Below, piece by piece: positions 1 to 13,439 of a stretch of DNA of 64,000 nucleotides (its first letter is position 1; the number at the start of each line of letters is the position of its first letter). This DNA comes from Branchiostoma floridae (taxonomy: Eukaryota; Chordata; Leptocardii; Amphioxiformes; Branchiostomatidae), in NCBI RefSeq assembly GCF_000003815.2, contig NC_049990.1:7715010-7779009 (forward strand), in the 5' to 3' direction. The notes under the pieces were generated by a model. It made no database searches. It was not told the origin of the DNA and saw nothing but the letters and a program-made list of their open reading frames with translations. The translations under genes and the position numbers were made by a program.

Positions 1-822
1 CACAGAATCAGGACGTCATGAATGCACAACCGCCCTAATTCTAGGCCCTGCAAGGAACATAACATGACAGTTGTCCAACATGCTAGTCAGCCACGCAAAT
101 TAACTTCAGGTGCTTGGAGTCACTGTGAAATGTCTAGAAACAACCAATATTCAACCAAGCAGTCGACTTGGCTTTAACTTCTAGTTAGGTTATTTTGAAG
201 CCTTTTCCCTCTGGAATAGATTCAGAAACGACGTGCAAGATACGATTAGACTGAAAAAAAGACATTAAACAGGTAAGTTAATGAACTAAAACAGCTCGGC
301 TACATTGTGCCAATAGTTCAGATGAAAACAATCATCGGTTAGATCTACATAACACACAAATTAATCATTCACACATACATGTCGTGGGAAAGGTCTATCG
401 TTGAATTGAGGTCAAAGGGGACAATCCGACCTTGAGATGTGCTGTTGTTATGATCTACTGCGCAGCTTCAAAGGACGAGTTGTGTCCAACAACCATGAAA
501 GTTAACGCGAAAGGGTACACAGACCATGTAGATCGACGTCGTGGAGGTATTCTTGAAAAATTGTGATGTAAAAATAAGCTGAGACGATCAGTTATTTTAC
601 TCGCAAAGCTTGTGAGCTTTGATGCTACTGTAACGCCACTTACCTTCAGGCAAGTCATTGTACGTCGTCAAGCAGCTTTCCATACAACAGTCATCAGAAG
701 TCGTTGGACAAGGTGCCATTAGAGTCGGACTGGCTGCAAGTCAAAACATTTTCGGTAGAAGGCACTGTTGCAAGGTTTTTGTTTCGTGCAGGTCACTGTT
801 GAGGTCATGTACAGGTGTGCAG

Positions 823-863
<41 letters not shown>

Positions 864-891
864 AACAAACACACACACACACACACACACG

Positions 892-925
<34 letters not shown>

Positions 926-1908
926 AGCACACACACAAGTGTATCCAAGTGCCTAGGAGTGACGTTCCTAGTAGATCTAGAAAGGAAGCCAAAGACTGTG
1001 CATTCTCCGCCAATGTCGACAATTGTCACCCCGGCCCTACAAACACACAAGAAGATCATGGAAGGATTCAACGACGGGCAACGATGATCATCCTGGAACT
1101 CATGTTCATTCTGGAACTTTTCATGCGAGCACTTCTACAGTATAGAGCCATGAAGTTACGGAACCCTATGACAGATTAGAAGACACGTGTCTCAAGTTAA
1201 GATTGAAAAAAAGCTGTCCAAGGCACACTTGGCTCTTACACAAAAGAGGCAAAGTACGAGTTGAAAAAAAAGTTTAAAAAATGACCCCATACCAGTGTGC
1301 ACAATTTGGTTTGCCAATACCAATAGCCCAAATCCACATATTGTCAAACTCTTAAGCAACATAAACAACACTGAAACGTTGTACGAAATGTTGATCTTTG
1401 TATTCTAATATGTATTGTGATTTGGGATAGACGTATAGTTGATTGCGATATTTTATTATATGTTGCATATTGAGAATATGTGAAACTTTGTATTACGAAT
1501 CTCGCAATTCAGCCTTGTGGTTGTCGAGAGTTTCAAATTAATAAACCAGTCCATAAAAATGCAAACAATCTATATTAGCAGTTATACATGCAGACAGTCG
1601 TAATATATCAGAGTGAATAATCTTGTACACTCTGATCGTACAGTACAGTAATCGTACTAGGCGACATATTGTTTTGCTGGTGTGTTCTTTTTCTTTCTTC
1701 CTTCTGATTTACGGAAAGGATGGGATGTCTACCCGGGCTGGCTATCACGTCAGGCTACTCAGATACCCCAATTCTTTTTCACTCGCACACACTACTTGGG
1801 TGCGAGCCAAATGGCATACTATTGCGTGCAGTAGCTTGACACAAGGCTAGAGGAACACATTCTGCATTTTTGCAAAAAGTTGCCTTTCTAGTCATAAACA
1901 TTGTCCGC
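1..1908. other. Intergenic flank left of gene A (start of repeated 28-kb block)
   Basis: No gene is supported here. The stretch is the region 3' of gene A and, by analogy with the other intergenic intervals, the 5' flank of another array member lying left of the window. It matches 28468-30207 almost base for base apart from small indels and a missing CA tract, so it is one copy of the interval that separates C from D. Positions about 190-275 hold a short block, recurring in most intergenic intervals, that ends in a plus-strand donor-like CAGGTAAG. A TTTATT at 1452-1457 (AATAAA on the minus strand) lies about 450 bp past the stop of A and could be its poly(A) signal; the same site occurs behind D. 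Confidence 0.7.
824..944. repeat. CA-rich microsatellite
   Basis: A run of CA dinucleotides with a few CAAA and CG interruptions. It sits in the same intergenic position as similar tracts near 8698, 20350, 36700 and 44392. It creates long histidine/threonine or cysteine/valine reading frames that are not genes. Confidence 0.95.
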
Positions 1909-4900
1909 TCATTGACATGCGTGGGTTGTCAGACGAAGAACCCCGGTGTTGTGGAGACGCTGCAGTTGCCTGAACTCATCAGGTACTCTGTGAGCGTTTT
2001 GGGGGAGGGCATTGTCGTAGTAATGCTCAGTCAGGCGTCTGTTGTTCCTGTCGGAGTGGAAGGGCCAGAAGCCGTACAGGCGCACCTCTTCGCACATCTG
2101 TGTGGCCGAACTCACCAACAGCAGACCTAGATGATCATGAATAATGGCAAGTGAGTATATGGAATAAATGAATATATAAGAATGATATACGTAGAAAAGG
2201 GAACGTGAAATTACCACAGATTAACTGACATAAGTAAGTAAGAACAAGTGACTGCAGGTCACATACGCCGTGACGTATCTGTGGTTTCCGCCGCATCAGT
2301 TGCAACAATGTATATTATGCCGATGATATGGACAGTCCCAGACAGAAAAATAAAGACGAACAGAAAAGAAAACGAAGCCCTAATGTTACTGATAGCTTAC
2401 CGGAACAATGTACGTACTTGTTTATCCTAACACTGGCACTGACCAATTGCAATCCAGCTCTACCGCGACAGCTGTTCTGTTCATTAGAGAACACATAAAC
2501 CCATATCTGCTTGGAGTTAAGCTAATTAACAGACTCCAAAAACCACATGGCCTGTTCCACAATACCAGGAATATATGGCTGATTTCTGAAATTATTACAT
2601 CGGTAATAAAAACAGCTACCGCGTAGAAAACAAGGTGAATCATCGCGCAACTGCGTGCAGAAGACATGCCAAACTAAATACGAATAAGGCCAAAGGGAAC
2701 ATAGAGATACAGATGCGAACAGTCATCACATCGGACAACAACAATACTCTGTCGTTGGAGGTTACCCTCCGTCACAGAGTAGTAAGTTAAATGGTGAAAC
2801 CAATGATTCATGCATTTTGTAAGATATATTGCAGCTTATGATAACTACCTGACGACGGCTTCTTCGCCGTGATGCCATTTTCTTTCCAAAACGATCTCAT
2901 CGATCCTGTCGGACTTGGATATGGTAAGATGACTTGGTTCCGGGCGCTGTTTCCTTGCAGAGCCCGCTGTGCTTGGAAGGCACAATTTGCGTGCGTGGGA
3001 CTTTCAAAGGCCCAAATCCAGAGAAAGCTGTCTCCGTATACTGACAGGTCAGACATCCAGGCTCTAGTGTTTAATGTCACAATTTTTCCTCTTCGACTTT
3101 TGTATCTAGACAAAATAAAAACCACAAATCAAAACAAAGTTTGCCAGTTTCACACACACACACACACGCGCGCGCGCGCACACACACACATACACACAAA
3201 CATGATAAGACATAAAGAAAGTACCTGTATCCGATCATAGAAGGGTTGATGGTAATCAGATTGGTTTTCTTCCCAATGTCATCCAAATATTTCTCGTCCA
3301 TTGAAGCCATGTTGAGCCTACCAGTTATGAGGAGATAAAAAGTTGAAAAAATCCGTGAATATAAAAAAAATTGGAGACTATCTGACGTCAACAAAACAAG
3401 CAATAGACATAAGAGAATAATCCGGTAACATCAATCTACATAACCAGGGAAAACTCATCAACATAACCAAGTAATACTCATCAACATAACCAGGTAATAC
3501 ATGTACTCATCAACTTAACCGGGTAATACTCGTCGACATAACCAGGTAGTACTCATCAACACAACCAGGTAATATTCATCAACATAACCAGGTACTACTC
3601 ATCAACATAAACAGGTAATACTCATCAACATAACCAGGTACTACTCATCAACATAACCAGGTAATACTCATCAACATAACCAGGTACTACTCATCAACAT
3701 AAACAGGTAATACTCATCAACATAACTAGGTAATGCTCATCAACATAACCAGGTACTACTCATCAACATAAACAGGTAATACTCATCAACATAACTAGGT
3801 AATACTCATCAACATAACCAGATACTACTCATCAACATAACCAGGTAATATTCATCAACATAACCAGGTGATACTCATCAACATAACCAGGTAATACTCA
3901 TCAACATAACCAGGTAATACTCATCAACATAACCAGGTAATACTCATCAACATAACCAGGTAATACTCATCAACATAACCAAGTAATATTCATCAACCTA
4001 ACCAGGTAATAATACTCATCAACAAACCAGCTAATACTCATCAACAAACTAGGTAATACTCATCAACATAACCAGGTAATACTCATCAACATAACCAGGT
4101 AAATCTCATCAACATAACCAGGTAATACTCATCAACAAACTAGGTAATACTCATCAACATAACCAGGTAATACTCATCAACATAACCAGGTAATGCTCAT
4201 CAACATAACCAGGTACTACTCATCAACATAACCAGATACTACTCATCAACATAACCAGGTAATATTCATCAACATAACCAGGTGATACTCATCAACATAA
4301 CCAGGTAATACTCATCAACATAACCAGGTAATATTTATCAACCTAACCAGGTAATAATACTCATCAACAAACCAGCTAATACTCATCAACAAACTAGGTA
4401 AATCTCATCAACATAACCAGGTAATACTCATCAACAAACTAGGTAATACTCATCAACATAACCAGGTAATACTCATCAACATAACCAGGTAATACTCATC
4501 AACATAACCGGGTAATACTCATCAACATAACCAGGTTATACTCATCAACATAACCAGGTAATACTCATCAACAAACAAGGTAATACTCATCAACATAACA
4601 AGTTAATAATGCTCATCAAGAATCCAGGCAATACTCATCAACATAACCAGGTAATACTCATCACCATTTCATCAGGTAATACTCATCAATATACAGTCTA
4701 TAAAAATACAGTTAAATCGTCTGTGCTATTATACAGCATTTTGATCAGCACTAGTACTTGTGCATAATAGGAGAACCTAACCTGAACACAAACTCAGAGG
4801 CGTCTATCTCTTTTCCACAGCCGCTTCCCTTTAGTATCCCTCCGTTCCCCACAACGCTGCAAGTATTGAAGCGTTTGTTCTTGAACGGACTTTCCTGCGT

Positions 4901-6897
4901 AGAAAAGATACGTGTACATGGTCTTGTCATCTTATTAATTATCATTATTAATGTCAAAAGGCGGTCTGTAATATAATGTAGATATAGAATGAAGTAACTT
5001 AAGCAGTCAAAGCTTAAGCATAAGACATTGGACACTGAGCAGTATCTCAGTTGTAGAGAGTAGAAGGCTAATATACAGGACAGTGATCATGAACCTTTAC
5101 TCAACAGAGACGTTACAACCATGGTCCAGTAGCCGGAGTCCTGTGTCAGTACAGAAACGTTTTTAAGGGAAACATTCACCCAGCTGTAAAAGTTGTTAAC
5201 ATCTTTGGACTTCTGCCAGAAGATTGAAGATTGTTATGAAGGAAAACTAAGACTCCAAACATACTTTAGGTAATCCTTTGAAGACGTCTGGTGGCACCTT
5301 GACGATCGTGGGTTTCGTGCCGTAGGTCTTTAGAACGCTCTTCACAACGTTTCCCTGTGTGACCAGAAAGCTCCCATTCACGTAGCGACTGTCGCTTACG
5401 ATCCTCTTCCTGTGGTGTTTAAAAGGGGTCAAGAACGGCAACTTTCAAGTAGCTTTGGAGGCAAAGCCATTGAAGGGAGTCTTGCTTATATATCCAATCT
5501 TTGGTAATGTCTTTACAAATTGCATTGTATACAGCATACATCATTTACGCAGCTTTGTATGCAATATCAAACAAAAAATCAGCAGTCCCGGTTTGAAGTA
5601 ATTTGAAAGCAAATATACAAGACATCGCATTGTGTTTTTGGAGCTGATTCCAAGTAATCAAGTTTACATCTCTTACGTCGGGACGCTTATATGCCAAATG
5701 GCAAGTCGAGAAAGCGGCTCCTACCGAAATAAATCTGCAGCTGTTTTGTTATAGACCCATCCAGGTGCCTCCGTCGGTATGGACTGCACAGCTGCCTGGT
5801 CGTCTAAGAACTTCTTCAGGGCATCCGATTCCTTCGGTATGTACTTAGCGTAAACAGCAAATTCCTGTAATGCCCTTGAGAAACAAAACAAAAGATGATC
5901 AATTTTATCTTTCCGCATCTCGGGGTATGCTTTATGACTGCAAAATGGGTATATCTAGATCTTAAGTCGAGTTAAGCCTAATCTGATGACTTTTCGTAGT
6001 TGCAATTGATGATGGCACACAAATGTTAAGGCGAAGATTATTGTTTGAGTCTTCTGTAAAATCCAGGGACAACTTCTGGTAACAGCACTTATCTTTAAGG
6101 TTGCATTTCGTACTCTCAAGTGAAACTGGTTTCAGCAGGTTTTTACTTCTGACCTCGTGCTAGATGTCAGAAAATCCCGGCCCGCATAAGAAAACCAACA
6201 TCTCGTTGGAAACGAACATCTCCTTAGAGTAGGGCAGCTGTACTGATTGTCACCTTAAACTTTATGAATGGCCTCCACATATTACAAATCTTAAGCCACT
6301 TGTTCCTCTGTACCTTGTTCCCCCAGCTTTCGGCTTTTCCATGGATACGTTTGCAGTACCGGTAACGCCCTCAAGTCTTCCACTGTAGTCACTGCCTGCT
6401 TCTTCAAGCTTGAGGAGAGAGCTGGATTTTTTGTTCATAGAAGAAAAATCCTTGTTATTATCAGTTAAGCAGCTATTTCTTGGATGTTTGGACACATCCT
6501 CGGGACTCAATAAGACAAGCCTGCACAAAAAGCCCGTGAATTCTCAGTACTAGACTCCAGCATATACAAGGCACGCAAGGGAAGACACTGTGTCAACCTA
6601 CTCAGCTTGCTGAAAGCAGACCTTAAGCAACTTTTTTGGCCAACCTTTATTTTTATTCGCACGCCGTTTTGGGGGTGCACAAAGGAAGTCATTCATATAA
6701 TCAAATATCAATCAGACCTTAAGTGATACGTCCAGGAGAAAACACTCAGTGCCTCACCTGCTAGTATTTCTACGGGCCAGTTTACTCCAGGGCAACATGT
6801 CACCAGGAAGAAGACGCCCTGATGTGTAATACAGCAGGAATGGAACCACTGTTAGCGGTACCAGCAACAGGACGCACGGTCGATATTCACTTGTCAT
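1909..6897 (-). CDS. Alpha-2,8-sialyltransferase (ST8Sia family), gene A, intact
   Basis: This gene should encode a Golgi type II enzyme that transfers sialic acid from CMP-sialic acid onto a sialylated glycan. Eight coding exons were placed by GT..AG junctions and phase: 6758-6897, 6314-6421, 5725-5874, 5265-5409, 4782-4894, 3225-3317, 2849-3105 and 1909-2126. They total 1224 nt, or 407 residues plus TGA, typical of the family. Exon 1 encodes a short basic tail and one membrane anchor ([17 protein letters not shown]). The stem in exons 2-4 has sequons such as NVS, NKT and NGS. Exon 5 carries most of sialylmotif L ([16 protein letters not shown]). The exon 7/8 junction makes motif S (SSGLLLVSSATQMCEEV, then RLYGFWPF). 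Motif III is HYYDN and motif VS is HRVPDE. The motif pattern is closest to the ST8Sia I/V/VI branch as I know it. Polymer length and acceptor cannot be read from sequence. Confidence 0.92.
3153..3201. repeat. CA/CG microsatellite in intron 6 of gene A
   Basis: Alternating CA and CG dinucleotides lie between exons 7 and 6. The equivalent tract in D is at 31442-31498, and B, C and E have CA or TA tracts in the same intron. Confidence 0.9.
3419..4690. repeat. 23-bp minisatellite in intron 5 of gene A
   Basis: A tandem array of a 23-bp unit containing AACATAACCAGGTAATACTC, roughly 55 copies with scattered substitutions and indels. Higher-order blocks of several units repeat within it, for example the stretch with AACAAACTAGG variants. 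It lies between exon 6 (motif L end and its following segment) and exon 5. The same array is in the same intron of all six paralogues. Confidence 0.97.
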
Positions 6898-7143
6898 TTT
6901 GTCTCGTCACCAGAGACACTGGACGTGTGAAATACCAAGAAAAAAGACAGAAGATAAACATCTGAACATGTTGGACTGTAGCTGAGCCAGCGGTCAGATT
7001 ATAAATACATGCAAACTTTTTACTTCATGTAATAGTTAGAAAACGACTTCAGGCCTTCTTCTGGGAAATAGAGTAGCTCCGCCTATAAGGGGGGTTTCTT
7101 TAACACCCGAAGCGAATCTGTATCTGTATCAAAATTTAGATAG

Positions 7144-7480
7144 CCCAGGGGTGCCCAAGCATTTGCACGAACCCTATGAGATTCGTAGGAACATTATGTG
7201 ATACGTACAAATCACTATTGCGAAAACGCACGAACCTTATGAAAATCACGCGAATTACTATGCGAAAACGTACGAACCTTATGAAAATCACACGAATCAC
7301 CATACGAAAACGTGTGACTTGCATGAACCTCATGCGAAACCGGCTAACAGCCGCCGGGTCTCGTGACATCACGTCATTCGTATAAGGTTCGTGCAAATCA
7401 CACAAGGTTGGTACGTTTTCGCATAGTGATTCGTGTGTTTTCATAAGGTTCGTGCTAAACAGCCCACGCATTCGGCGTGA
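7144..7480. repeat. Fold-back cluster of short repeats upstream of gene A
   Basis: Several copies of an approximately 40-bp unit with ACGAACCTTATG and CTATGCGAAAACG run on one strand. After a central spacer containing GTGACATCACGTCAT, the same motifs run on the opposite strand (GTTTTCGCATAG, CATAAGGTTCGTG). The result is an imperfect palindrome of about 330 bp. The same element is at 35124-35459 upstream of D but absent upstream of B, C, E and F, so it predates the A/D duplication. It is probably a non-autonomous fold-back element. Confidence 0.75.
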
Positions 7481-7903
7481 GTCTCGCGCCCGCGGCACTC
7501 GATGGTCCCACAAATACTAAAAAGAACCCCCCAACCAAAATCCTGGCTGCTTCAAATACCAGCCAACTCTTCATGTATATCGATATCGATCTGATAAGAA
7601 AACCTCAGGACCGGGGGAGCGCTTTCACTGCTTCCTTTGTAGTACCTTTCTACGGTAACTTTGAGCCCGGGGACACTAACAGCAACTGCAGGTGTGGAAG
7701 ACTGGCTGGACAAATCCTCTGGTGTCCCCGACGTGCTTGACATTGAAGTGTCAATTGCTAAACTGCGGACCCACTTCAAGACAAAGAAACACACCAACTA
7801 TTTACAAAGGTACCACTGGTCTTCGCGAAGGCAACGACAACAGCACTAGCATACTAATATAATCACCTGTTCGGTCAGTTCAGAGGGAAGGTGTCGCCTT
7901 TCA

Positions 7904-7911
7904 TGACGTCA
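7904..7911. promoter_or_regulatory. CRE palindrome upstream of gene A
   Basis: A perfect TGACGTCA, the consensus CREB/ATF site, lies 1.0 kb upstream of the start codon in the context TTTCATGACGTCACCTCCC. The site and its immediate flanks recur upstream of all six paralogues. A role in transcription is inferred from that conservation and was not observed. Confidence 0.5.
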
Positions 7912-8697
7912 CCTCCCAAACTCTCCAGGTAATTTTAAAGTAAATATTGGTAGCGGGAAAATGCAGAACGATCTCTGCCTTCCCCTTTTTCAGACATACA
8001 ACAATAGTACATTCTGGCAGAAAACTTCGAGATTTTTCCTCCCCAATAAAGATTAACCTCACGCAAAAAAATCAGCATGCCATGAATGCAAATTTCTCCT
8101 TGGAGTCATTGTGAAATGGCTAAAAACAACAAATACACATTTAACCAAGCAGTCGACTTGTTTTTTCTATTTCTGCATTATATCCCCTCTAGAGCTCTGG
8201 AATAAATTGAGAAACGAGGTGCAAGATAAAATTAGACTTCGCGACAGTACACAGCTGCAGCTAGGTAAGTCAGTGCACAGAAACAGCCCGCCTAAATGCA
8301 AATAGTGCAAGCTGACCTTGAGATGTGCTGTTGTCAACAACGCAGCTTCAAAGGACGAGTTGTGTCCAACAACCTTGAAAAGTAACGCGAAAGGGTACAC
8401 AGACCATGTGGATTAACGTCGTGGAGGTATTCTTGAAAAAATCTGATGTAAAAAAACGACATTAAGCTCAGACGAGATATGTGATTTTACTCGCAAAACT
8501 TGAGCTTTGTTGCTGGTAACGCCACTTTACCCTCGGGCAAGGAATTGTGCACAGTCAAGTAGCTTTTCACACAACAGTCATCAGAAGCCGTTGGACGAGA
8601 TGTCGGACTGGCTGCAAGTCAAAACAATTTCGGTAGAAGGCACTGTTGCACTGATTTTGTTTCCGACAGCAGCTGGTTAGTTGAGATCATGTACAGG

Positions 8698-8711
8698 TCA
8701 CAGACACACAG

Positions 8712-8744
<33 letters not shown>

Positions 8745-8766
8745 AACACACAAACAAACACACAAA
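8698..8766. repeat. CA-rich microsatellite
   Basis: A CA tract with CAAA interruptions, in the same intergenic position as the longer tract at 36700-36885. Confidence 0.95.
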
Positions 8767-11635
8767 ACGATTTTGCTGGTGTGTTCTTCTTCTTTCTTCC
8801 TTCTGGCAGAAAAGGTTTACGGAAAGGATGGGATGTCTACCCGGGCTGGCTATCACGTCACGCTACTCAGATACCCCATTCATAGCCCCAATTCTTTTTT
8901 TCACTCGCACACACTTCTTTATGGTATAGTATTGTATGCGAGTAGCTTGGCACGAGGCTAGAGAAAGACATTATGCATTTTTGTCAAAAATGTTGCCTTT
9001 CTAGTCATATCCATAGCCCGCTCATTGACATGCGTGGGTTGTCAGACGAAGAACCCCGGTGTTGTGGAGATGCTGCAGTTGTTTGAACTCATCAGGTACT
9101 CTGTGTACTTTTTTGGGGAGGACATTGTCGTAGTAATGCTCAGTCAGACGTCTGTTGTTCCTGTCGAAGTGGAAGGGCCAGAAGCCGTACAGGCGCACCT
9201 CTTCGCACATCTGTGTGGCCAAACTCGTCATACGCAGTCCTAGATGATCATGAATGATGATGGTGAAAGTGAGTATAAATCGATACATAAGAATTTTATA
9301 CGTAGCAAACGGAACATAAAGTGACTGCAGATTAACTGATATCAATAAGAACAAGTGAACGTATGTAACATACTCGGTACAACGCATAACCCCCTATCTG
9401 CTTGGAGAGGCAACGGGCTGAGGCAATGGTAACATAGAGATACAGATGCAAACACTCATCACATCGGATAACAGCAATACTCTGTTGTTGATAATTACCC
9501 TCCGTCACAGAGTAATAAGGTAAATTGATGAAGCCAATGATATGTTGGTATGGTACAGGTTATGATAACTACCTGTCGATGGCTGATTAGCCGCGATGCC
9601 ATTTTCTTTCCAAAATGATCTTATCGATCCTATCAGACTAGGATATGGCAAGATGACTTGGTTCCGGTGTGACAGCGATCTCGCCCCCCCGTGATCTCGC
9701 CCCCCCGGGGGCGAAATCACTAGCGATCTCGCCCCCCCGGGGCGAAATCACTAGCGATCTCGCCCTCCCCGGCTAGTGATCTCGCCCCCCTACCTCGCCC
9801 CCCTTTAGCGATTTTGCCCCCCCCCAAAAAACGGGTTTACATGACATTTTAAAAGTTGATTGGTATAAATCTCAAAATGTAGTTTCAGAATGATATAAGT
9901 ACACGAGTTTGACACATAACTCCATTCATAGTATCAATATTAACGTAATTACATGGTAATAAGACAGTTGAACTTGTTTCAGACAAGGAGGGTTTGGTCC
10001 CTTGAATTCCCATTATTGCATATACCTGAGTCTTGACATAAGATGTATTTCATTGTATTCACCTGTCCTCAAGCAACCTATATATCTCCAATATGAAGTC
10101 TCTACCATGAAGTGACCACAAAAGAACTATGTAATGTCTTTATTAATTATGCAAATATTAGGTATTAATTAGAATAACGCACATTTTGGTATATGCACCT
10201 GGCCAAGGGATATCTTCACCTCCAACATGACTGTTTTTAGCGACGCCTGATGGGCGAGCTTAATAGTATAGTGTGGAACCATTTCCAAAGTATTCTAAAA
10301 ACTGTATAGGAATGTCGACGTCAGGAATGTCAAAAGTCCGCGCATGCGTAGTTGCACCATGCCGGACTGTACCATTACCTCCACGGGTAAGCTTTCCAGT
10401 CGCCCAGGGCACGTACGTGCTCAGCAGTGTTTTCCGTATTCGCGCAAGGCAATTTTTGATTGATAGCCGTGCAAAATTGAGAAAAGCCTAGGACTTCAGA
10501 CGTACCCGAATTGTAGTATGTAGTATGGTGGTCATGGAAATGTAAACATTTGAAACAGGGGGTAAAAGATTGTGGAGATATGTTTCTCGGAAAATGACCT
10601 GTGAGTCGTGGAAATCACTTCCGGGTTCGTTCGTGGTTTACGGTGTCCAGGAGTTTAGAAAGTTTGGTGGCCTTCTTCACCCTTGATATGTTTCTGTTTT
10701 CAAAAGTACAAACTGATGTGTGAAACAAGCATTGTTTGAGCTTAAAACATGTGGGGGTTGTGAGATAGCGATGTGATGGTTACCTTCGCCAAGAAAGTTA
10801 TATTTTGGGTAGCGTTTGTATGTGTGTGCCGGTTGTAGAAGACCACCATAGCTCAAGAACGCCTGGATGAATTGTATTGATATTCGGTACGTGGGTAGGT
10901 CTTGTTGAGACCTGGAAGCGATAAGATTTTTGGCCTTCTAGTGGCCTGTTACGGTACTGCAGCGGAACTTCTTGGTTTGATATCTCGAGTTCTGGACATG
11001 CTGCGGCTATGAATCTGAAGTGGTAGACAGCTCTTGATGCTGTAAGTAAGTGGTATAGGTTTGGGCCCCTAGCGGCGTATTTTGGAACTGCAGGACAGAC
11101 TTAGGTGTCAGACTTCTAAAGGGAATAACTAAAGAAGGGGTTGACAGATTGTTATGGTTTTTGGTATGTGGATAGGTTACATGATGCTTAACATAATTAC
11201 ATACTAATTATGAAGAATTATGCAGAATGGAAGCTAATTTGCATAATAAATTGGGAAACATGCTCAGCTCAATTAAAGGACCATTACAACATGTGACCTT
11301 TGTAACTGAGAAAGAGGAGAATATTGATAAATAAATGCATAATTTGCATAATTAATGAGAAAAGGCTATAATGTCATTTTGATAAATGACGGGAACTTCT
11401 TACTTGTAGCATTTCAAAGTTATGTACAAGTGAACATCGTTTAGCATTAACTATGCAAATTAGGTCCTAATTTGCATAAATTAGCAGAAAAGGCGACAAA
11501 AGTCTCCTTTCTTAACATATATTGCGCATGTCAATTTGTTGGAGATGATCAAGTTATATAGTTTATGCAAATGAGAGCCTTATTTGCATAATTCGTGACA
11601 AACACAATTAATTCAGTAGAAAAATATTTTTATCT

Positions 11636-12655
11636 ATCTTACTTACTTACTTGGGCCTACTGCCCATCCTTGGGCATAGGCCACGAACTAGCTGCTTCCA
11701 CCTCCGGCGGTCCTGGGCTATTTCTTCCAGCTGTCCCCATGTGTAGCCAGACTCCCTCACGTCCGCCTCCAGGCTTCGCCTCCAGGTGTTTCTAGGTCTT
11801 CCCCTCTTGCGCTTTCCTGTGGGGTTCCATGTGAAGGCTTCCCTCACTGTGCTTGAGGCTGGCTTGCGCAGGGTGTGACCCACCCAGGTCCACCGCTTAC
11901 GTAGTATTTCTACCCCTACTGGTACCTGTCCGGTGCGTTGCCATAGTTCTTCATTACGGATGGTATTTGGCCAGTAGATTTTCAATATCTTCCGTAAGCA
12001 GGTGTTGATGAATGTTTGTACTTTCTTTGTTATGCCAGCTGTTGTTCTCCATGTCTCAGCACCATACAGTAGAACAGGTTTTACCATGGTATTGAACATC
12101 CGGATCTTGGTACCGATGTTCAGATCTGAACATCTCCAGACTTTATCCAGTTGTTTGAATGCTGTTCTTGCCTTTCCAACCCGTGCCTTTACGTCTGCCT
12201 CTGTCCCACCCTGTTTATCCAGGACGCTTCCGAGGTACGTGAAGTTGTCCACTTCCTCTAGAGGTTCTCCAGCCAGGGTTATGGGGCTATTGCAGTAGGT
12301 ATTGACCTTGAGGATCTTAGTTTTTCCGCTATGGATCTTGAGGCCTAGGGTAGCTGAGCATTTGTCTATGGAGTTGGTCTTCTCTTGCATCTGCTGCTGT
12401 GCATGGGAGAGGAGGGCCAAGTCATCTGCGAAATCCAGATCGTCCAACCATTTCCCAGCTGTCCATCTTATCCCATTGTTCCTGCCATCAGTAGATGTCT
12501 TCATACACCAGTCTATGGCCAAAAGGAACAGGAATGGGGACAGTAGGCATCCTTGCCTTACCCCTGTCCGCACTTGAAAAGCATCTGTGAGCTGTTGACC
12601 ATGGATTACCCTGCACGACATCCCTTCATAGGAGTTCTTGATGAACTCCTATGAT
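11636..12655 (-). mobile_element. 5'-truncated non-LTR retrotransposon, reverse transcriptase C-terminal part (RTE-like)
   Basis: A 324-residue frame (11647-12621) encodes the C-terminal half of a LINE reverse transcriptase. GVRQGCLLSP is the motif B region and FADDLALL is the catalytic motif C with its two aspartates. A thumb region follows, and then a C-terminal tail of the type WVGHTLRKP and KRKRGRPRNTWRR. In-frame similarity runs a few codons upstream (EFIKNSYEG) to a TAG and then stops at a TATCTA-rich tract, so the 5' part, with any endonuclease domain, is missing. The stop codon falls inside a (TAAG)n tail with almost no 3' untranslated region, which suits the RTE group. It lies inside the TIR element that interrupts gene B. 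It is a dead copy. Confidence 0.85.
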
Positions 12656-13439
12656 TTATCTATCTATATATCTATATATATATCTATATCGATGCTGGCA
12701 AAAACCCTTTTTTTAGCATATTGTTATTTAGCTAGAGAGGATGATCAACTGATATCATTCATGTAAAATGAGGCCCTGATTTGTAAAATCGATGAGGAGC
12801 ATTTACATTAGTTCACCCTTCACTCAGGGACCCCCTTTGACAGCAATGCTCTATGAACATCGATCGCCAAACGAATGGAATACGACTATTAAAACCCATT
12901 AACAACAACAGTCTGTAAAACTTATAAACATTAAAACCGTCGCTATGGCAATAATTTTAATTGCCACACTTTTTTCTAGTATTTAGGAACTGATGCATTT
13001 ACCCGTGTTTCTTAAGACAGGTACTTTACCAGTGTTTGTGTAGCATTTAGCAACAGCTATATCAACTTGCGTGTAGATAGTGTTTATAATGAGAAACTAT
13101 CATTCACGTGTGTTTTTGTTAGTGCTTTGGAAATGTTTCCAGCACAAGAAAGGAAACACTGTGACAAATTGAAAACATATAGCTGACGTATATCGTACCA
13201 TAGACGGTGTTGATTTATACGTTCGCAGTAGCACTGTTTTTTATGCCACCTCAGCTGCAAAAATTGTCTTTTTCATTTCAATGTCATGTTTGCACTGAAC
13301 AATATAGTATCGACTTTCGAGGTGTGACATCTTACGGTACGATAATAAGGTGCCAGATAGGTACGAGGTAACACACCATATACGTTACTCCCCAGGTGCA
13401 GTATAGTACCAGGTAGCGCACCTGTAATATGTAGTAGCC

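Larger units (their letters stand above)
6898..9021. other. Intergenic interval between genes A and B
   Basis: This is the 5' flank of A and the 3' flank of B. It contains a fold-back repeat cluster (7144-7480), a conserved CRE palindrome (7904-7911), the recurrent exon-like block ending in a plus-strand GTAAGT (about 8190-8266) and a CA microsatellite (8698-8766). The matching interval between D and E (34879-37142) is nearly identical. I see no gene. Confidence 0.8.

Noticed and set aside
455-658. Conserved minus-strand peptide VVGHNSSFEAA in the intergenic intervals
   Set aside because: It recurs only because the intervals are duplicated. Frames around it differ between copies and no splice structure supports an exon.
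658-1179. Reading frames of histidine/threonine or cysteine/valine repeats over CA tracts (also near 8681, 36497, 20202)
   Set aside because: They are translations of CA microsatellites with no domain and no conservation outside the repeat.
1870-2130. Plus-strand frame opposite exon 8 (also at 9025, 20665, 37146, 45156)
   Set aside because: It is the antisense shadow of the motif S exon and recurs only because the exon does.
3419-4690. CRISPR-like array of short direct repeats
   Set aside because: Units are contiguous 23-bp repeats with no spacers, inside an intron of an animal gene. It is a minisatellite.
10273-10491. 72-codon plus-strand frame inside the 3.9-kb element
   Set aside because: No recognisable family, no transposase motif, and no upstream or downstream exon support.
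12002-12577. Plus-strand frames within the LINE fragment
   Set aside because: They are antisense to the reverse transcriptase frame, which has clear motifs B and C.
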